Assembly (NCBI GenBank): GCA_947501475.1
Contig: CANMWA010000001.1
Coordinates: 186,001 to 250,000, forward strand
Source of the DNA: an uncultured Aquimarina sp.
GTDB lineage: Bacteria; Bacteroidota; Bacteroidia; Flavobacteriales; Flavobacteriaceae
Direction: 5' to 3'
DNA: 64,000 nucleotides
A program made the translations under genes and the position numbers. Positions 19,601-27,939 of the stretch are shown here, one piece after another (position 1 is the first letter of the stretch; each line of letters begins with the position of its first letter). Below the pieces are notes generated by a model. The model had not been told where the DNA came from. It saw nothing but the letters and a program-made list of their open reading frames with translations, and did no database searches.

Positions 19601-21723
19601 CAGAAATAAATCCGGTTTTTTCTGTCGAAGCGACAAGCCCAACCTGTGAAAATGATACTAATGGTACAGGTACAGGAAGTATATTAATACAAGTAACGGG
19701 AGGTACACCAGAATATCAATATACAATCTCTGGAGGTACATTACCATCTCCTATAGTTGTTCCTAACAGTTCAGCAAACAATGGTAATTATGTACTAGAA
19801 AGCTTGTTACCAGGAACGTATGAGGTAGAAATTATATCAAACGGTCCTGTACCAGGATGTATCTATACACAGACGGTATTAATTAATCCTGCACCAGAAT
19901 TTATAGCAGAAGCCATACTAATTGCGTCAGAAACATGTAATAGAGGTGCATTGGTAGAAGTGAGAGTACTTACAGGTCCTGGAGATTATTTATATAGTGA
20001 TGGGTCAGGTAATTTTCAAGTTGATAATGTATTTGAAATTCCTAGACCAGTAGATCCTAATACTGTGTTTACATTTTTTGTAGCAGATAATAGTTTACCA
20101 GCAGGAACACCTGCATGTGTTATTGAAGCGAATATTGATAATATTACGCCTTATGAGCCATTGCTCATAGAGACAGGCGTTACTCCGATTCTTAATGGAG
20201 CAGATGGAGTTATCCAGGTTGCAGCCACAGGAGGAACCCCTCCTTATCAATACCGCCTTAATGATTCAGGTTTTACGACATCTAGTGTTTTTGAAAACCT
20301 ATCCGCAGGAACCTATATAGTAACTATTAGAGATGCAAGTGGTTGTGATGCTTCGCAAGAAATAATCTTGTTGCCTGGCTTAGAACCCATTAACGTAACA
20401 CTTAATCTAGAAAACGCAAATATTTTATGTTTTGGAGACAGTACGGCATCAGTAAGCTCGACCGTAACAGGTGGTGGGATAGGTAATTATTTATATACAC
20501 TTAGAGGAACAGATTATCTAGGTAATCAAGTAAATATAGGCCCTCAAGCAAGTGGTGCGTTTAATAACCTGAATGCTGGAAATTATAGCTATGAAGTTGA
20601 TGCTTCAAGTAATGAGGTTGAAACCCTTGAGTTTTCTGTTATACAATCACCAGAACTTAGTGTTCAAGTAACGTCAACAGATAAGAGTTGTGGAGATGGT
20701 GATCAAGACGGATTGATAAGAGTAACAACTACTGGTGGAACACCGCCATATGAATATACGTTATCGCTTTCTGGAAATCCTCTAGAAACCATTCTTGTTA
20801 ATACTAGTGAATTTGTTTTCGCAGGTTTGGCTGCAGGAGTTTATGATGTTCTTATTAGCGATACTAATGGATGTAGTCAAGATATCAACGTTCTTATTAA
20901 CGAACCAACTCCTATCGCTTTAGATTTAACAGTGACACCTATTACCAATGATGCCGATGGTATTATCGAAGTAAATGCATCAGGAGGCATTGCTCCTTAT
21001 ACCTATGAGCTAAAAGAAACGGAGTCTGGACAAGTAATAGCAACACAAAGCACGAACATTTTTACGGTAGGTACTACAGGAAATTATACGCTTACCGTAT
21101 TAGATGCAAACAATTGTGCAACACAACAACTTGTAATTGTAGAATCTACAGCACAAAACCCAATTTTGGATTATGCAGATGAGATTTTCTTTTGTGCAAT
21201 CACAGGGCAGGTGTATCCTACTATTGCTATAGAAGATGCAAACGGAGAAGCTATAGACCTTCCATTCTCTGGCGTAGTTTCGGTGGTATGGCAAAAGCTT
21301 AATGATATCAACTGTGATATAGAGCTTCAGGATAATTGCCCTACTACAGACTCTAGTTGTACTTCAGGTTGGTTTAATTTATGTACAACTCTGGATTGTG
21401 ATATTACAGATGCTGGCGAGTACAGAGTAGTGATAGAGTTTGAAGCAAAATCTGTAGATAGAATTCAGACATATTACTTTAAAACAGAAAAGAAGACCCC
21501 AGATACGACTCAAAGTTTTGCTATGTATCCTAACCCGGCAAGAGGTATTGTACAGGTTAATAAAAATGTTAAGAATGTAAAAGTGTTTGATGCAATGGGT
21601 AAAATGGTATTGCAAACCACACAATCTTCTTATGATGTGAGTTCGTTGCGTGATGGTATATACTTTGTTGAAGTAATTACATCTAGTGATGAAAAAATCA
21701 TAAGTAAGTTGATCAAGAAATAA
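16618..21723 (+). CDS. Secreted surface protein paralogous to the giant protein, with a type A sorting domain
   Basis: 1701 residues with a 24-residue signal peptide (cleavage before QEIVPL, the same mature start as the giant protein). Residues 1 to about 1180 run in parallel with the first 1200 or so of the giant protein: PA-type domain at about 160-268, DIDGDGN loop, DUF11-type domain at about 557-660, and shared Cys-bearing segments such as GIDTTFPGCEYTATI. After that it diverges into SprB-like repeats (CFGDSTASVSS, GGTPPYEYTL) at about 1180-1500 and an Ig-like segment. The last 68 residues are a T9SS type A sorting domain: FAMYPNPARG, VKVFDAMGKMV, YDVSSLRDGIYFVEV, KIISKLIKK. Type A domains do not usually need a dedicated PorP/SprF partner, and none follows here. 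It appears to have its own promoter and ends at a strong terminator. Its ligand is unknown. Confidence 0.87.
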   Translation: MKKQLQTQLLVLSLILGTLFSITAQEIVPLSQRVSKSNIHGDLTMIGNSIVGLAYSNDENVAYNPNEAYNGNLNNGNSISEYIDIDSDATTFSSSSADLATPRPDCTTIAYAGLYWSATYYLDRTPIYTPRLTVNNTTIAGDYVIADNAFNPGHIDIPSAPGLTANLVLAEDNVSDANDGCQALVNAAEMNGNIAVLRRGNCGFTEKVINAQNAGAVAVIMVNNTAGVFSIGGGDANISIPTVTISQQDGEAIITEMANATVNVTLINDADTTIGNEQLVNLPVADARKQGAADFRNIKFKAPGSTYVDVTAQSIIYDGYANTPTNQTRDVNDIDGDGNTTEFIASDDVPYVCYADVTDLISQDNVTGTYTVANMNATIGSTSGVSGPAGGWTLVIIYEDPQATAKVIDTNDGFIQINNAEPPVDFMYNGFTTVPAPLPVNARFGISALEGDKTLVGDRLLIQDVNGNYVSLGSGFDVSEINPTTNFFNSSISFNNQHTTNRNPASQNTLGYDIDVFDLPNANNTLIGNDQRLANFRLQTDQDSYRVFLTSFSTEIIEPELRIINRVYDIDGITDITNATVELGDELFYDLEIENVGNEDLIDGTIRIRDILPANVDLISIQDATLPTGVTYDITIPGVIDFNIPADLVEENDAPIFIRFRVALVSSCEELRDVCSDIIQNSAIATYSGVISGISTSSHSSSGIGACGNTNGESTNFLVNVPACSLDIAFCGSELILQAGLGYDRYTWSGPDITVPVVTLENFYEVPNPVSGIYTVVKEDTTGSCITLTEEFIVESFGDIQNPLLDYVNGTSVISTNCSGLELPQILLCGDQTMFLETNFDPASLISISWQQLSPSGSCVQDLNDPCSLLSGACNDNNWIEEPNGNTPNYTVDIAGDYRILAEFDGGCLVPFYFTVTKNDFQPELMMQPIECGNPGQVAVTNAPPNFAFSLASGGPYTNITGIFAILPGSGGDITVYGIDTTFPGCEYTATINVPEINPVFSVEATSPTCENDTNGTGTGSILIQVTGGTPEYQYTISGGTLPSPIVVPNSSANNGNYVLESLLPGTYEVEIISNGPVPGCIYTQTVLINPAPEFIAEAILIASETCNRGALVEVRVLTGPGDYLYSDGSGNFQVDNVFEIPRPVDPNTVFTFFVADNSLPAGTPACVIEANIDNITPYEPLLIETGVTPILNGADGVIQVAATGGTPPYQYRLNDSGFTTSSVFENLSAGTYIVTIRDASGCDASQEIILLPGLEPINVTLNLENANILCFGDSTASVSSTVTGGGIGNYLYTLRGTDYLGNQVNIGPQASGAFNNLNAGNYSYEVDASSNEVETLEFSVIQSPELSVQVTSTDKSCGDGDQDGLIRVTTTGGTPPYEYTLSLSGNPLETILVNTSEFVFAGLAAGVYDVLISDTNGCSQDINVLINEPTPIALDLTVTPITNDADGIIEVNASGGIAPYTYELKETESGQVIATQSTNIFTVGTTGNYTLTVLDANNCATQQLVIVESTAQNPILDYADEIFFCAITGQVYPTIAIEDANGEAIDLPFSGVVSVVWQKLNDINCDIELQDNCPTTDSSCTSGWFNLCTTLDCDITDAGEYRVVIEFEAKSVDRIQTYYFKTEKKTPDTTQSFAMYPNPARGIVQVNKNVKNVKVFDAMGKMVLQTTQSSYDVSSLRDGIYFVEVITSSDEKIISKLIKK

Positions 21724-21742
21724 GAAAAAGTATATATATCAA

Positions 21743-21774
21743 AAAAAAGAGGACTTAATTAAGTCCTCTTTTTT
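21743..21774. terminator. Bidirectional terminator between convergent genes
   Basis: A perfect palindrome centred at 21758/21759 (AAGAGGACTTAATTAAGTCC core) flanked by an A-run on the left and a T-run on the right. It can end transcription of the surface protein gene from the left and of the DoxX-like gene from the right. Confidence 0.85.
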
Positions 21775-21784
21775 GTTTAAATGT

Positions 21785-22183
21785 TTACGAGGTTATCACA
21801 TACAAACCAAACACAGCCACAATAAAGTAGCAGGTGATCGTTAATGCGCCTTGATAGTCTTTTGCTACTCTTTGTCCAAAAAGCAACATTAAAAGCGTTA
21901 TACAGGCCAAAAACATAGCCAGAACACCAAAATATGTATCGTTGTCTACCGCAAGATGATAAATACCCATAATACAGCACACTGCAGTAATAACTTCTAT
22001 CAACAAAATTGTAGCTAAAAGTAAAGGGACCATTTTACTCATAAAAGTTGCTGCAAAATGACCTTTTAACCACTCTAGATTACCTTTCCAATCTATTAAT
22101 TTATCAATGCCAGATTGCAAAAATGTGATCAATAAAAATAATAAGATGGTTATTGATACAAGATGAGTCATAAAATTATCCAT
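21785..22183 (-). CDS. DoxX-like small membrane protein
   Basis: 132 residues with four predicted membrane segments (about 6-24, 47-66, 78-100 and 110-130). The layout and the LQSGIDKLIDWKGNLEWLKGHF start of the first loop fit the DoxX/DoxD-like family; the first helix contains FLLITFLQSG. The biochemical role of such short DoxX proteins is mostly unknown. The ATG at 22183 is supported by a TATATTTG element just upstream; an internal Met at residue 6 is an alternative. It is co-directional with holB, 142 bp downstream of it, and converges on the surface protein gene. Confidence 0.7.
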   Translation of the reverse strand: MDNFMTHLVSITILLFLLITFLQSGIDKLIDWKGNLEWLKGHFAATFMSKMVPLLLATILLIEVITAVCCIMGIYHLAVDNDTYFGVLAMFLACITLLMLLFGQRVAKDYQGALTITCYFIVAVFGLYVITS

Positions 22184-22203
22184 AAATAAAGAGTTTAATT
22201 TGT

Positions 22204-22211
22204 CAAATATA
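22204..22211 (-). promoter_or_regulatory. Candidate -7 promoter element for the DoxX-like gene
   Basis: On the minus strand the sequence reads TATATTTG, an exact TAnnTTTG match, about 20 nt before the start codon at 22183. No clear -33 TTG was found. Confidence 0.45.
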
Positions 22212-22325
22212 GAATAAGATTCTAAAATGAAACATCATTTTTATGAAACAGATTTCTACAACCCAAAAGGTTCAAAAAAGAAGCAAAAGCATCTTCGAAG
22301 AATCTAAGAGGTTCTTTTATACAGA

Positions 22326-23480
22326 TTAAACACTCTTTTTATGAAGCAGTCGTGTAAGTTTTATAGAAAGATCGGTAAGAATGATTTTTGCATTTCCGTT
22401 TCGCTCAATATGGTAAGCAGCATCTTGTAATTCGTTGCAAATGCCTATAATATTAGCGCCATGAACAAAAGGAGCAAAGTTTTCTAGTTTAAAACCGCTG
22501 GTATTAGGCTCTAGGAAAACCAAATCTTTTGCACCATAGTTTAACAACATCGCTTGTCTAAAAAAATCCAGGCAATATTTCAGGAATCTTTTTTGTGTTT
22601 CCCTTCCGGTACCGGCGATAGATTCACTCCAGTTAATCAAATCATTTACAGCAGATTTATTTCCTTTGGCTCTAAATGCTGTACGTACCCACTGTATAAA
22701 CCAATCTTCAAATTGATCATCACCGCCATCATGATGTAATAAATGTAGTGCTTTACTATAATCCCCATTGGCTTGATGAGCAATTTTTAGAGCTTCGGTA
22801 TCCGATAGGCTTTCATTTTTTAAAAGCGCATTTTTAATCACTTGCTCTCCCAAAGGAGGAAAATGCAACACCTGGCAGCGTGATCTAATGGTTTGTATAA
22901 GTTGCTCTTCATCTTCGGTGATGAGAATGAAAATTGTTTTTTCGGGAGGCTCTTCTATTAATTTAAGCAGCTTGTTGGATGCTGCAATATTCATTTTATC
23001 AGCCATCCAGATTAGCATTACTTTATGCCCACCTTCATAACTTTTTAGCGATAGCTTTTTTACAATTTCTAAGGCTTCATCAACCCCAATCTGACCTTGT
23101 TTTTTTTCAATCCCCAAAGAGATATACCAATCAAAAATACTTCCGTAAGGATTCTCTTTTACAAATGTTCGCCATTCTTCGGCAAATTGATCGGATGTTG
23201 GATGCTTTTTTACCTTATCGTTTACCGCTACTGGATACACAAAATGTAAGTCAGGGTGTGCCAGATGGTCAAACTTTACATTACAAGCCTGTATACCGTC
23301 GTTATTTTCACCATTTTGATTCTGACACAAAATATATTGCGCATATGCAATGGCCATGGGTAATGTACCACTCCCATTACTGCCCACAAAAAGTTGAGCA
23401 TGCGGGATCCTTTTGCGATCTGCACTAGTGGTTAAATAGCTTTTGATATGATTGAGTCCTAGTATTTCTGAAAAAAGCAT
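22326..23480 (-). CDS. holB: DNA polymerase III subunit delta'
   Basis: 384 residues from the ATG at 23480. An upstream in-frame ATG at 23501 would add seven residues (MSSLYLL), but MLFSEILGLNHIKSYL is the family's usual start. The protein is the clamp-loader subunit that, with tau and delta, opens and loads the beta clamp in the cytoplasm. An AAA+ fold is visible: a degenerate P-loop-like SNGSGTLPMAIAYA, HPDLHFVYPV, IWMADKMNIAASNKLLKLIEEPP (the sensor and helix region), and the SRC motif in IQTIRSRCQVLHFPPL. The altered P-loop is normal for delta', which does not hydrolyse ATP. Its neighbours are a DoxX-like gene downstream and the divergent pgk upstream. Confidence 0.92.
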   Translation of the reverse strand: MLFSEILGLNHIKSYLTTSADRKRIPHAQLFVGSNGSGTLPMAIAYAQYILCQNQNGENNDGIQACNVKFDHLAHPDLHFVYPVAVNDKVKKHPTSDQFAEEWRTFVKENPYGSIFDWYISLGIEKKQGQIGVDEALEIVKKLSLKSYEGGHKVMLIWMADKMNIAASNKLLKLIEEPPEKTIFILITEDEEQLIQTIRSRCQVLHFPPLGEQVIKNALLKNESLSDTEALKIAHQANGDYSKALHLLHHDGGDDQFEDWFIQWVRTAFRAKGNKSAVNDLINWSESIAGTGRETQKRFLKYCLDFFRQAMLLNYGAKDLVFLEPNTSGFKLENFAPFVHGANIIGICNELQDAAYHIERNGNAKIILTDLSIKLTRLLHKKSV

Positions 23481-23483
23481 GAG

Positions 23484-23491
23484 CAAATATA
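23484..23491 (-). promoter_or_regulatory. Candidate -7 element lying almost on the holB start codon
   Basis: TATATTTG on the minus strand ends 3 nt before the ATG at 23480, and a TTG lies 22 nt upstream. If used, transcription would begin at or next to the start codon and give a leaderless or nearly leaderless mRNA. Confidence 0.35.
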
Positions 23492-23517
23492 ATGAACTCA
23501 TGTAAAGTTAGAACAAT

Positions 23518-23552
23518 AAAGGCCTCAAAGGTTTTCAAAACCCTTGAAGTCT
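23518..23552. repeat. Imperfect palindrome, first copy of a dispersed hairpin
   Basis: The left arm CCTCAAAGGTTTT pairs imperfectly with AAAACCCTTGAAG. It aligns over its whole 35-nt length with the element at 30373-30407, suggesting a dispersed intergenic palindrome family. Confidence 0.5.
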
Positions 23553-23750
23553 AGTAGTTGATAAAACACTATCATTTTTTTATGAAAAGCCGCCTTTTTC
23601 TAAAAAATCAATAAAACTGAAAATTTACTATCGTTTTCGTAGATTTTTTCTTCCAGATATCAATGTTTTTAGCGAAATAGAATTATTTTCGTTTGCACAA
23701 TAGCAATTTATATATCAAAGAATAATAATTGATGACACAATCGCTGACCA

Positions 23751-23769
23751 TTTTTCCTTTTGGGAAAAA
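23751..23769 (+). other. Hairpin in the presumed pgk leader
   Basis: TTTTTCC and GGAAAAA form a 7-bp stem around a 5-nt loop, about 57 nt before the pgk start codon. It could act on mRNA stability or attenuation, but no known riboswitch fold was recognised. Confidence 0.35.
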
Positions 23770-23825
23770 GAGGAATGAAAGATATACATCAATGTGAAAT
23801 TAATTATTAGATCAAACACACTAAG

Positions 23826-25013
23826 ATGAAGACAATCAACGATTTTAATTTTGAAGATAAAAAAGCATTAATTCGCGTAGATTTTAATGTACCCCTTAAT
23901 GAAAACTTTGAAGTAACAGACGACACTAGAATACAGGCAGCAAAACCCACGATAATTAAAGTGTTGGAAGATGGCGGCACAGCGGTTTTGATGTCACATT
24001 TAGGAAGACCAAAGGGAGTACAAGATGAGTTTTCGTTACAACATATTGTAGAAAAAGTATCCGAAGTTCTTGGGGTTCAAGTAAAATATGTAGCTAATTG
24101 TGTTGGGCAAGAAGCCGAAGATGCTGTTGCTGCATTAAGCCAAGGTGAGGTAATATTGTTAGAGAATTTAAGATTTCACCCCCAAGAAACTGCTGGAGAT
24201 GTTGGTTTTGCCGAGCAATTATCAAAATTAGGAGATATTTATGTAAATGATGCCTTTGGTACTGCACATAGAGCACATGCATCTACCACAATTGTAGCAC
24301 AGTTTTTTCAAGAAAATAAATGTTTTGGTAGCTTATTGGCAAAAGAAATCGAGAGTATCGATAAAGTTTTGAGTAGTGGAGAAAAACCTGTAACAGCAGT
24401 TTTAGGAGGATCAAAAGTTTCTTCTAAAATTACGATTATAGAAAACATATTAGACAAAGTTGATCATTTGATTGTAGGCGGTGGTATGACTTACACGTTT
24501 ATCAAGGCACAGGGAGGGCAAATAGGAGATTCTATTTGCGAAGATGATAAGCAGCAATTGGCTTTAGAAATTCTAAGAAAAGCCTCAGAGAAAGGTGTTG
24601 AGATTCATTTGCCTGTAGATGTATTAGGAGCCGATGCTTTTGATAATAATGCCAACACTCAGGTAGTAGCAGTAGATGCAATCCCAGATGGGTGGCAAGG
24701 ACTAGATGCAGGACCACAAACCATGAAAAACTTTCACGAAGTGATATTAAAATCAAAAACTATTTTATGGAATGGTCCATTAGGTGTTTTTGAAATGGAA
24801 AACTTTGCAAAAGGAACCATAGCTTTAGGACACTCTATTGCAGAGGCAACAGAAAATGGAGCGTTTTCTCTTGTGGGAGGTGGAGATTCGGTAGCAGCAG
24901 TAAAACAATTTGGTTTTGGAGATAAAGTAAGTTATGTTTCTACAGGAGGAGGAGCAATGTTAGAAAGCCTAGAAGGAAAAACATTACCAGGAATTGCAGC
25001 TATAAAAGGCTAA
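23826..25013 (+). CDS. pgk: Phosphoglycerate kinase
   Basis: 395 residues, the standard bacterial length. The enzyme transfers phosphate between 1,3-bisphosphoglycerate and ADP in glycolysis, in the cytoplasm. Visible signatures are the N-terminal substrate loop [11 protein letters not shown], the SHLGRPKG motif, [23 protein letters not shown], the hinge-region GGSKVSSKI, and the nucleotide-binding WNGPLGVFE and GGGDSVAA segments near the end. Nothing is missing. The gene stands alone, with a long leader upstream and a strong terminator downstream. Confidence 0.98.
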   Translation: MKTINDFNFEDKKALIRVDFNVPLNENFEVTDDTRIQAAKPTIIKVLEDGGTAVLMSHLGRPKGVQDEFSLQHIVEKVSEVLGVQVKYVANCVGQEAEDAVAALSQGEVILLENLRFHPQETAGDVGFAEQLSKLGDIYVNDAFGTAHRAHASTTIVAQFFQENKCFGSLLAKEIESIDKVLSSGEKPVTAVLGGSKVSSKITIIENILDKVDHLIVGGGMTYTFIKAQGGQIGDSICEDDKQQLALEILRKASEKGVEIHLPVDVLGADAFDNNANTQVVAVDAIPDGWQGLDAGPQTMKNFHEVILKSKTILWNGPLGVFEMENFAKGTIALGHSIAEATENGAFSLVGGGDSVAAVKQFGFGDKVSYVSTGGGAMLESLEGKTLPGIAAIKG

Positions 25014-25060
25014 AAAATCTAAAAAACATGTAAGAAAAAATATTTTTTGTAAGAATTTTA

Positions 25061-25090
25061 AAAAAACCGGTCGCTTTAACCGGTTTTTTT
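25061..25090 (+). terminator. Rho-independent terminator of pgk
   Basis: AAAAAACCGGT, a 7-nt loop, and ACCGGTTTTTTT form a GC-core stem extended by A-T pairs and followed by a T-run, 48 bp after the pgk stop codon. Confidence 0.85.
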
Positions 25091-25234
25091 ACGTTTTTAA
25101 CGCCTTGATCTTTTGCGTTTTAGAAAAAAAATGCGATTTTCGCTTCAATATTGTTGATAACATGTTAAAAACAGTGTTTTTTACCCCGAAATCCCAGTTT
25201 TAAAAATTTATTAAAAGTAAACCCCGTACGCGAG

Positions 25235-26845
25235 ATGAAAAACAGATCTTTATTATTTTCTTTTCTATTGATTTCAGCTTCATTATTTGCCCAAGAAGCA
25301 CCTACCACTAACAATGATTCTAAAGAGATTTTATTAGATCGAAAATTAGACCTGAAACAAGATACCGTAAAAGTAATAGACACAACACAAGTAATTAAGA
25401 CAGGCACAGAATTAAAAACAACTACAGTAACCACCACAAGTGTAAAAGATAGCTTAGTATATTTAGCGCAAGATCACCCCAAAATGTCTAAACTAGACTC
25501 AGTTTGGAAACAAGAATTATATAACTCAAACCTTTTTGATACGATTTATAAATCGGTTACCGAATTAGAATACCAACCTGTAGAATATATTGATCTCCCT
25601 ACTGATACCTTAAAAGCAAGACTCAAAGAACTTAATGCACGTACTCCGTTTAACGTAGAATATAATGCATCGCTAGAAAGTGTAATTAAAAACTACTTAA
25701 AAAATCGTCATGAACATTTAGAACGATTAATGGCACTCAGTAAATTTTATTTTCCGCTTTTTGAGCAAGAATTAGACAATCAAAATATTCCTCTTGAGAT
25801 CAAATATCTAGCTATTGTAGAGTCTGCGCTAAAACCTAGAGCAAAATCAAGAGTAGGCGCTACAGGTTTATGGCAGTTTATGTTTGGAACAGGTAAAATG
25901 TATGGTCTAGAGGTAAGCTCTTATGTAGATGAACGCATGGATCCCATTATGGCAACAAAGGCAGCATGTAAATACTTGGCAAAGTTGTATAAAATATTTG
26001 GAGACTGGGATTTAGCATTGGCTTCCTATAATTCGGGACCTGGTAATGTAACCAAAGCCATTAGACGTAGTGGTGGGTATAGAAATTATTGGAATATAAG
26101 ACAAAATCTGCCTAGAGAGACAGCAGGATACCTACCAGCATTTCTTGCAACAATGTATATTTTTGAATATGCCGATAAGCATGATTTTAAGCCTAGAAAA
26201 CCAGAATTTGCATACTTTGAAACCGATACCATAAAGGTGAAACAAATGATTTCTTTGGATCAGGTTTCAGAATATATGAATATCGATATCGAAGAATTAC
26301 AATTTCTTAATCCATCGTATAAACTTGATATTATCCCGTATATAAAAGATGAAGATTATGTACTACGTTTGCCCTTAGACAAAATAGGCCCTTTTGTGGC
26401 TAATGAGCCAAAAATTTATGAACTGGCACAAGCAGAATTTGATAAGCGAGAAAAACCAATGCCCAAATATTTTGAGGCTAATGATCGTATTCGATATCGT
26501 GTGCGTAACGGAGATTTTCTTGGAAAAATCGCTAGACGATATGGCGTAAGAGTAAGCAGTATAAAAAAATGGAATGGTTTACGAACTAATAATTTAAGAA
26601 TAGGGCAGCGTCTTACCATTTACCCAAGACGACCAGTAGTCAATGTGCCAAAAAAGATCACTACAGCAACAAAAACAAAGGCGATAGCTAGCACTTCTGA
26701 AATGTATACGGTTAAAGCTGGTGACACCCTATGGAGTATTTCACAAAAATTTAAAGACATTTCTGTCGAAAATCTTAAAAATTGGAACGATATTAGCGGT
26801 AGCGGTATTAAACCAGGTATGAAACTGAAACTTTCAAAATCATAA
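25235..26845 (+). CDS. Lytic transglycosylase with two LysM domains (MltD-like)
   Basis: 536 residues with an N-terminal signal peptide of about 19 residues (cleavage before QEAP). The protein cleaves peptidoglycan glycan strands in the periplasm. An SLT (family 1) domain spans about 150-300, with the catalytic Glu196 in AIVESALKP followed by SRVGATGLWQFM and LALASYNSGPGNV. Two LysM peptidoglycan-binding domains follow at about 421-465 (YRVRNGDFLGKIARRYGV) and 491-534 (YTVKAGDTLWSISQKF). This order matches MltD and similar Bacteroidota enzymes. The N-terminal 80 residues are Thr/Lys-rich and probably a linker. A lipoprotein gene begins 16 bp downstream, so the two are probably co-transcribed. 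Confidence 0.92.
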   Translation: MKNRSLLFSFLLISASLFAQEAPTTNNDSKEILLDRKLDLKQDTVKVIDTTQVIKTGTELKTTTVTTTSVKDSLVYLAQDHPKMSKLDSVWKQELYNSNLFDTIYKSVTELEYQPVEYIDLPTDTLKARLKELNARTPFNVEYNASLESVIKNYLKNRHEHLERLMALSKFYFPLFEQELDNQNIPLEIKYLAIVESALKPRAKSRVGATGLWQFMFGTGKMYGLEVSSYVDERMDPIMATKAACKYLAKLYKIFGDWDLALASYNSGPGNVTKAIRRSGGYRNYWNIRQNLPRETAGYLPAFLATMYIFEYADKHDFKPRKPEFAYFETDTIKVKQMISLDQVSEYMNIDIEELQFLNPSYKLDIIPYIKDEDYVLRLPLDKIGPFVANEPKIYELAQAEFDKREKPMPKYFEANDRIRYRVRNGDFLGKIARRYGVRVSSIKKWNGLRTNNLRIGQRLTIYPRRPVVNVPKKITTATKTKAIASTSEMYTVKAGDTLWSISQKFKDISVENLKNWNDISGSGIKPGMKLKLSKS

Positions 26846-26861
26846 CCGCAAATGTCATCTT

Positions 26862-27842
26862 ATGAAAAAATTATCTCTTGCCATTATCTGTATGCTTTGT
26901 ATCGTTAGTTGTACAGAGACCAAAAAAGATAAAAAACAGAAAAATCTAGGGGCAATGGCCCACTCGGTAGGAAAAATAAATGAACTCTCTGTAGTTATAG
27001 ATAACGAATTATGGAAAGGTGCAGTTGGGGATACCATACGCAAATTTTTTGGAGCCGAAGTACCAGGATTACCACAAGAAGAACCATTGTTTTCTATGCG
27101 GCAAATGCCTTCAGCAGCTTTTTCTGGTTTAGCAAGAAAAAACAGAACCTTTCTTTGGATCAGAAAAGGAGAAGGAAAAAAATTCGGATTTTTAAATAAT
27201 AAGTTTGCCACCCCACAACTTGGTGCAGTAATTTCTGGAACCGAAAATGAGATTATTTCTTTGCTACACGATAAACACGAAACGATCATTTCAGAATACA
27301 AAAAAATTGAAACGAGAGCAAAACAAGTGCGGATAAAAAAATCCCTTGAAAAAATCCCTCAATTGAAAGAAAAACTGGGGATTACATTAACAATTCCAAC
27401 AGCATATAGAGTCGCCACCGAAGAAGAAGACTTTTTTTGGGTACGTAAAGACATTCCGCAGGGCAGTATGAATATTATGATTTATGAACTTCCATTGGGA
27501 ACGATCACTAAAGATTCTAATACAGTTTCAAGTATTATCAAAATGAGAGACTCTATCGGGGCCGCTAAGATACCTACATCGGCAACAGGTAAATTTGTTA
27601 CCGAAGAAGCATATGCCCCATATTTATACGAAACACAACTTGATGGCAGGTTTACTTTTGAAACCAAAGGTACTTGGGAAATCAAAGACCGTTTTATGGC
27701 AGGTCCGTTTGTAAATTATGTCATAGAAGACATCCCAAATAATCGATTGATGGTACTTGAAGGTTTTGTATTTGCTCCTTCAGTAAACAAAAGAGATAAT
27801 ATGTTTGAGCTTGAAGCAATTATAAAAACAATTAAATTTTAA
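26862..27842 (+). CDS. DUF4837-family lipoprotein
   Basis: 326 residues. A lipobox at residues 14-17 (IVSC) makes Cys17 the likely lipidated residue, so the mature protein is a membrane-anchored lipoprotein. The sequence resembles the DUF4837 family of Bacteroidota: an NELSVVIDNELWKG start, a central GITLTIPTAYRVA segment, and an AGPFVNYVIED segment near the end. The repeated alternation of charged helical and beta segments suggests two similar halves. Its function is unknown. It lies 16 bp after the lytic transglycosylase, hinting at an envelope role. Confidence 0.78.
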   Translation: MKKLSLAIICMLCIVSCTETKKDKKQKNLGAMAHSVGKINELSVVIDNELWKGAVGDTIRKFFGAEVPGLPQEEPLFSMRQMPSAAFSGLARKNRTFLWIRKGEGKKFGFLNNKFATPQLGAVISGTENEIISLLHDKHETIISEYKKIETRAKQVRIKKSLEKIPQLKEKLGITLTIPTAYRVATEEEDFFWVRKDIPQGSMNIMIYELPLGTITKDSNTVSSIIKMRDSIGAAKIPTSATGKFVTEEAYAPYLYETQLDGRFTFETKGTWEIKDRFMAGPFVNYVIEDIPNNRLMVLEGFVFAPSVNKRDNMFELEAIIKTIKF

Positions 27843-27939
27843 TAGAATCGATTTCATAAAATTTGTAGAAAACTTTCTGTTTGCTATAAAATAAACTTTC
27901 ATTTTTGGCATTATATTTAGCGATTCTAAAAATAAGTAC

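Larger units (their letters stand above)
23502..23825. other. holB-pgk intergenic region (324 bp)
   Basis: This divergent gap holds an imperfect palindrome at 23518-23552 and a hairpin at 23751-23769. I see no ORF or RNA gene in it. The nearest thing to a pgk promoter is TTCGTTTG around 23689, a one-mismatch variant of TAnnTTTG; I do not call it separately. Confidence 0.5.

Noticed and set aside
22979..23428. 149-residue plus-strand ORF
   Set aside because: Lies wholly opposite holB; no domain, and holB is certain.
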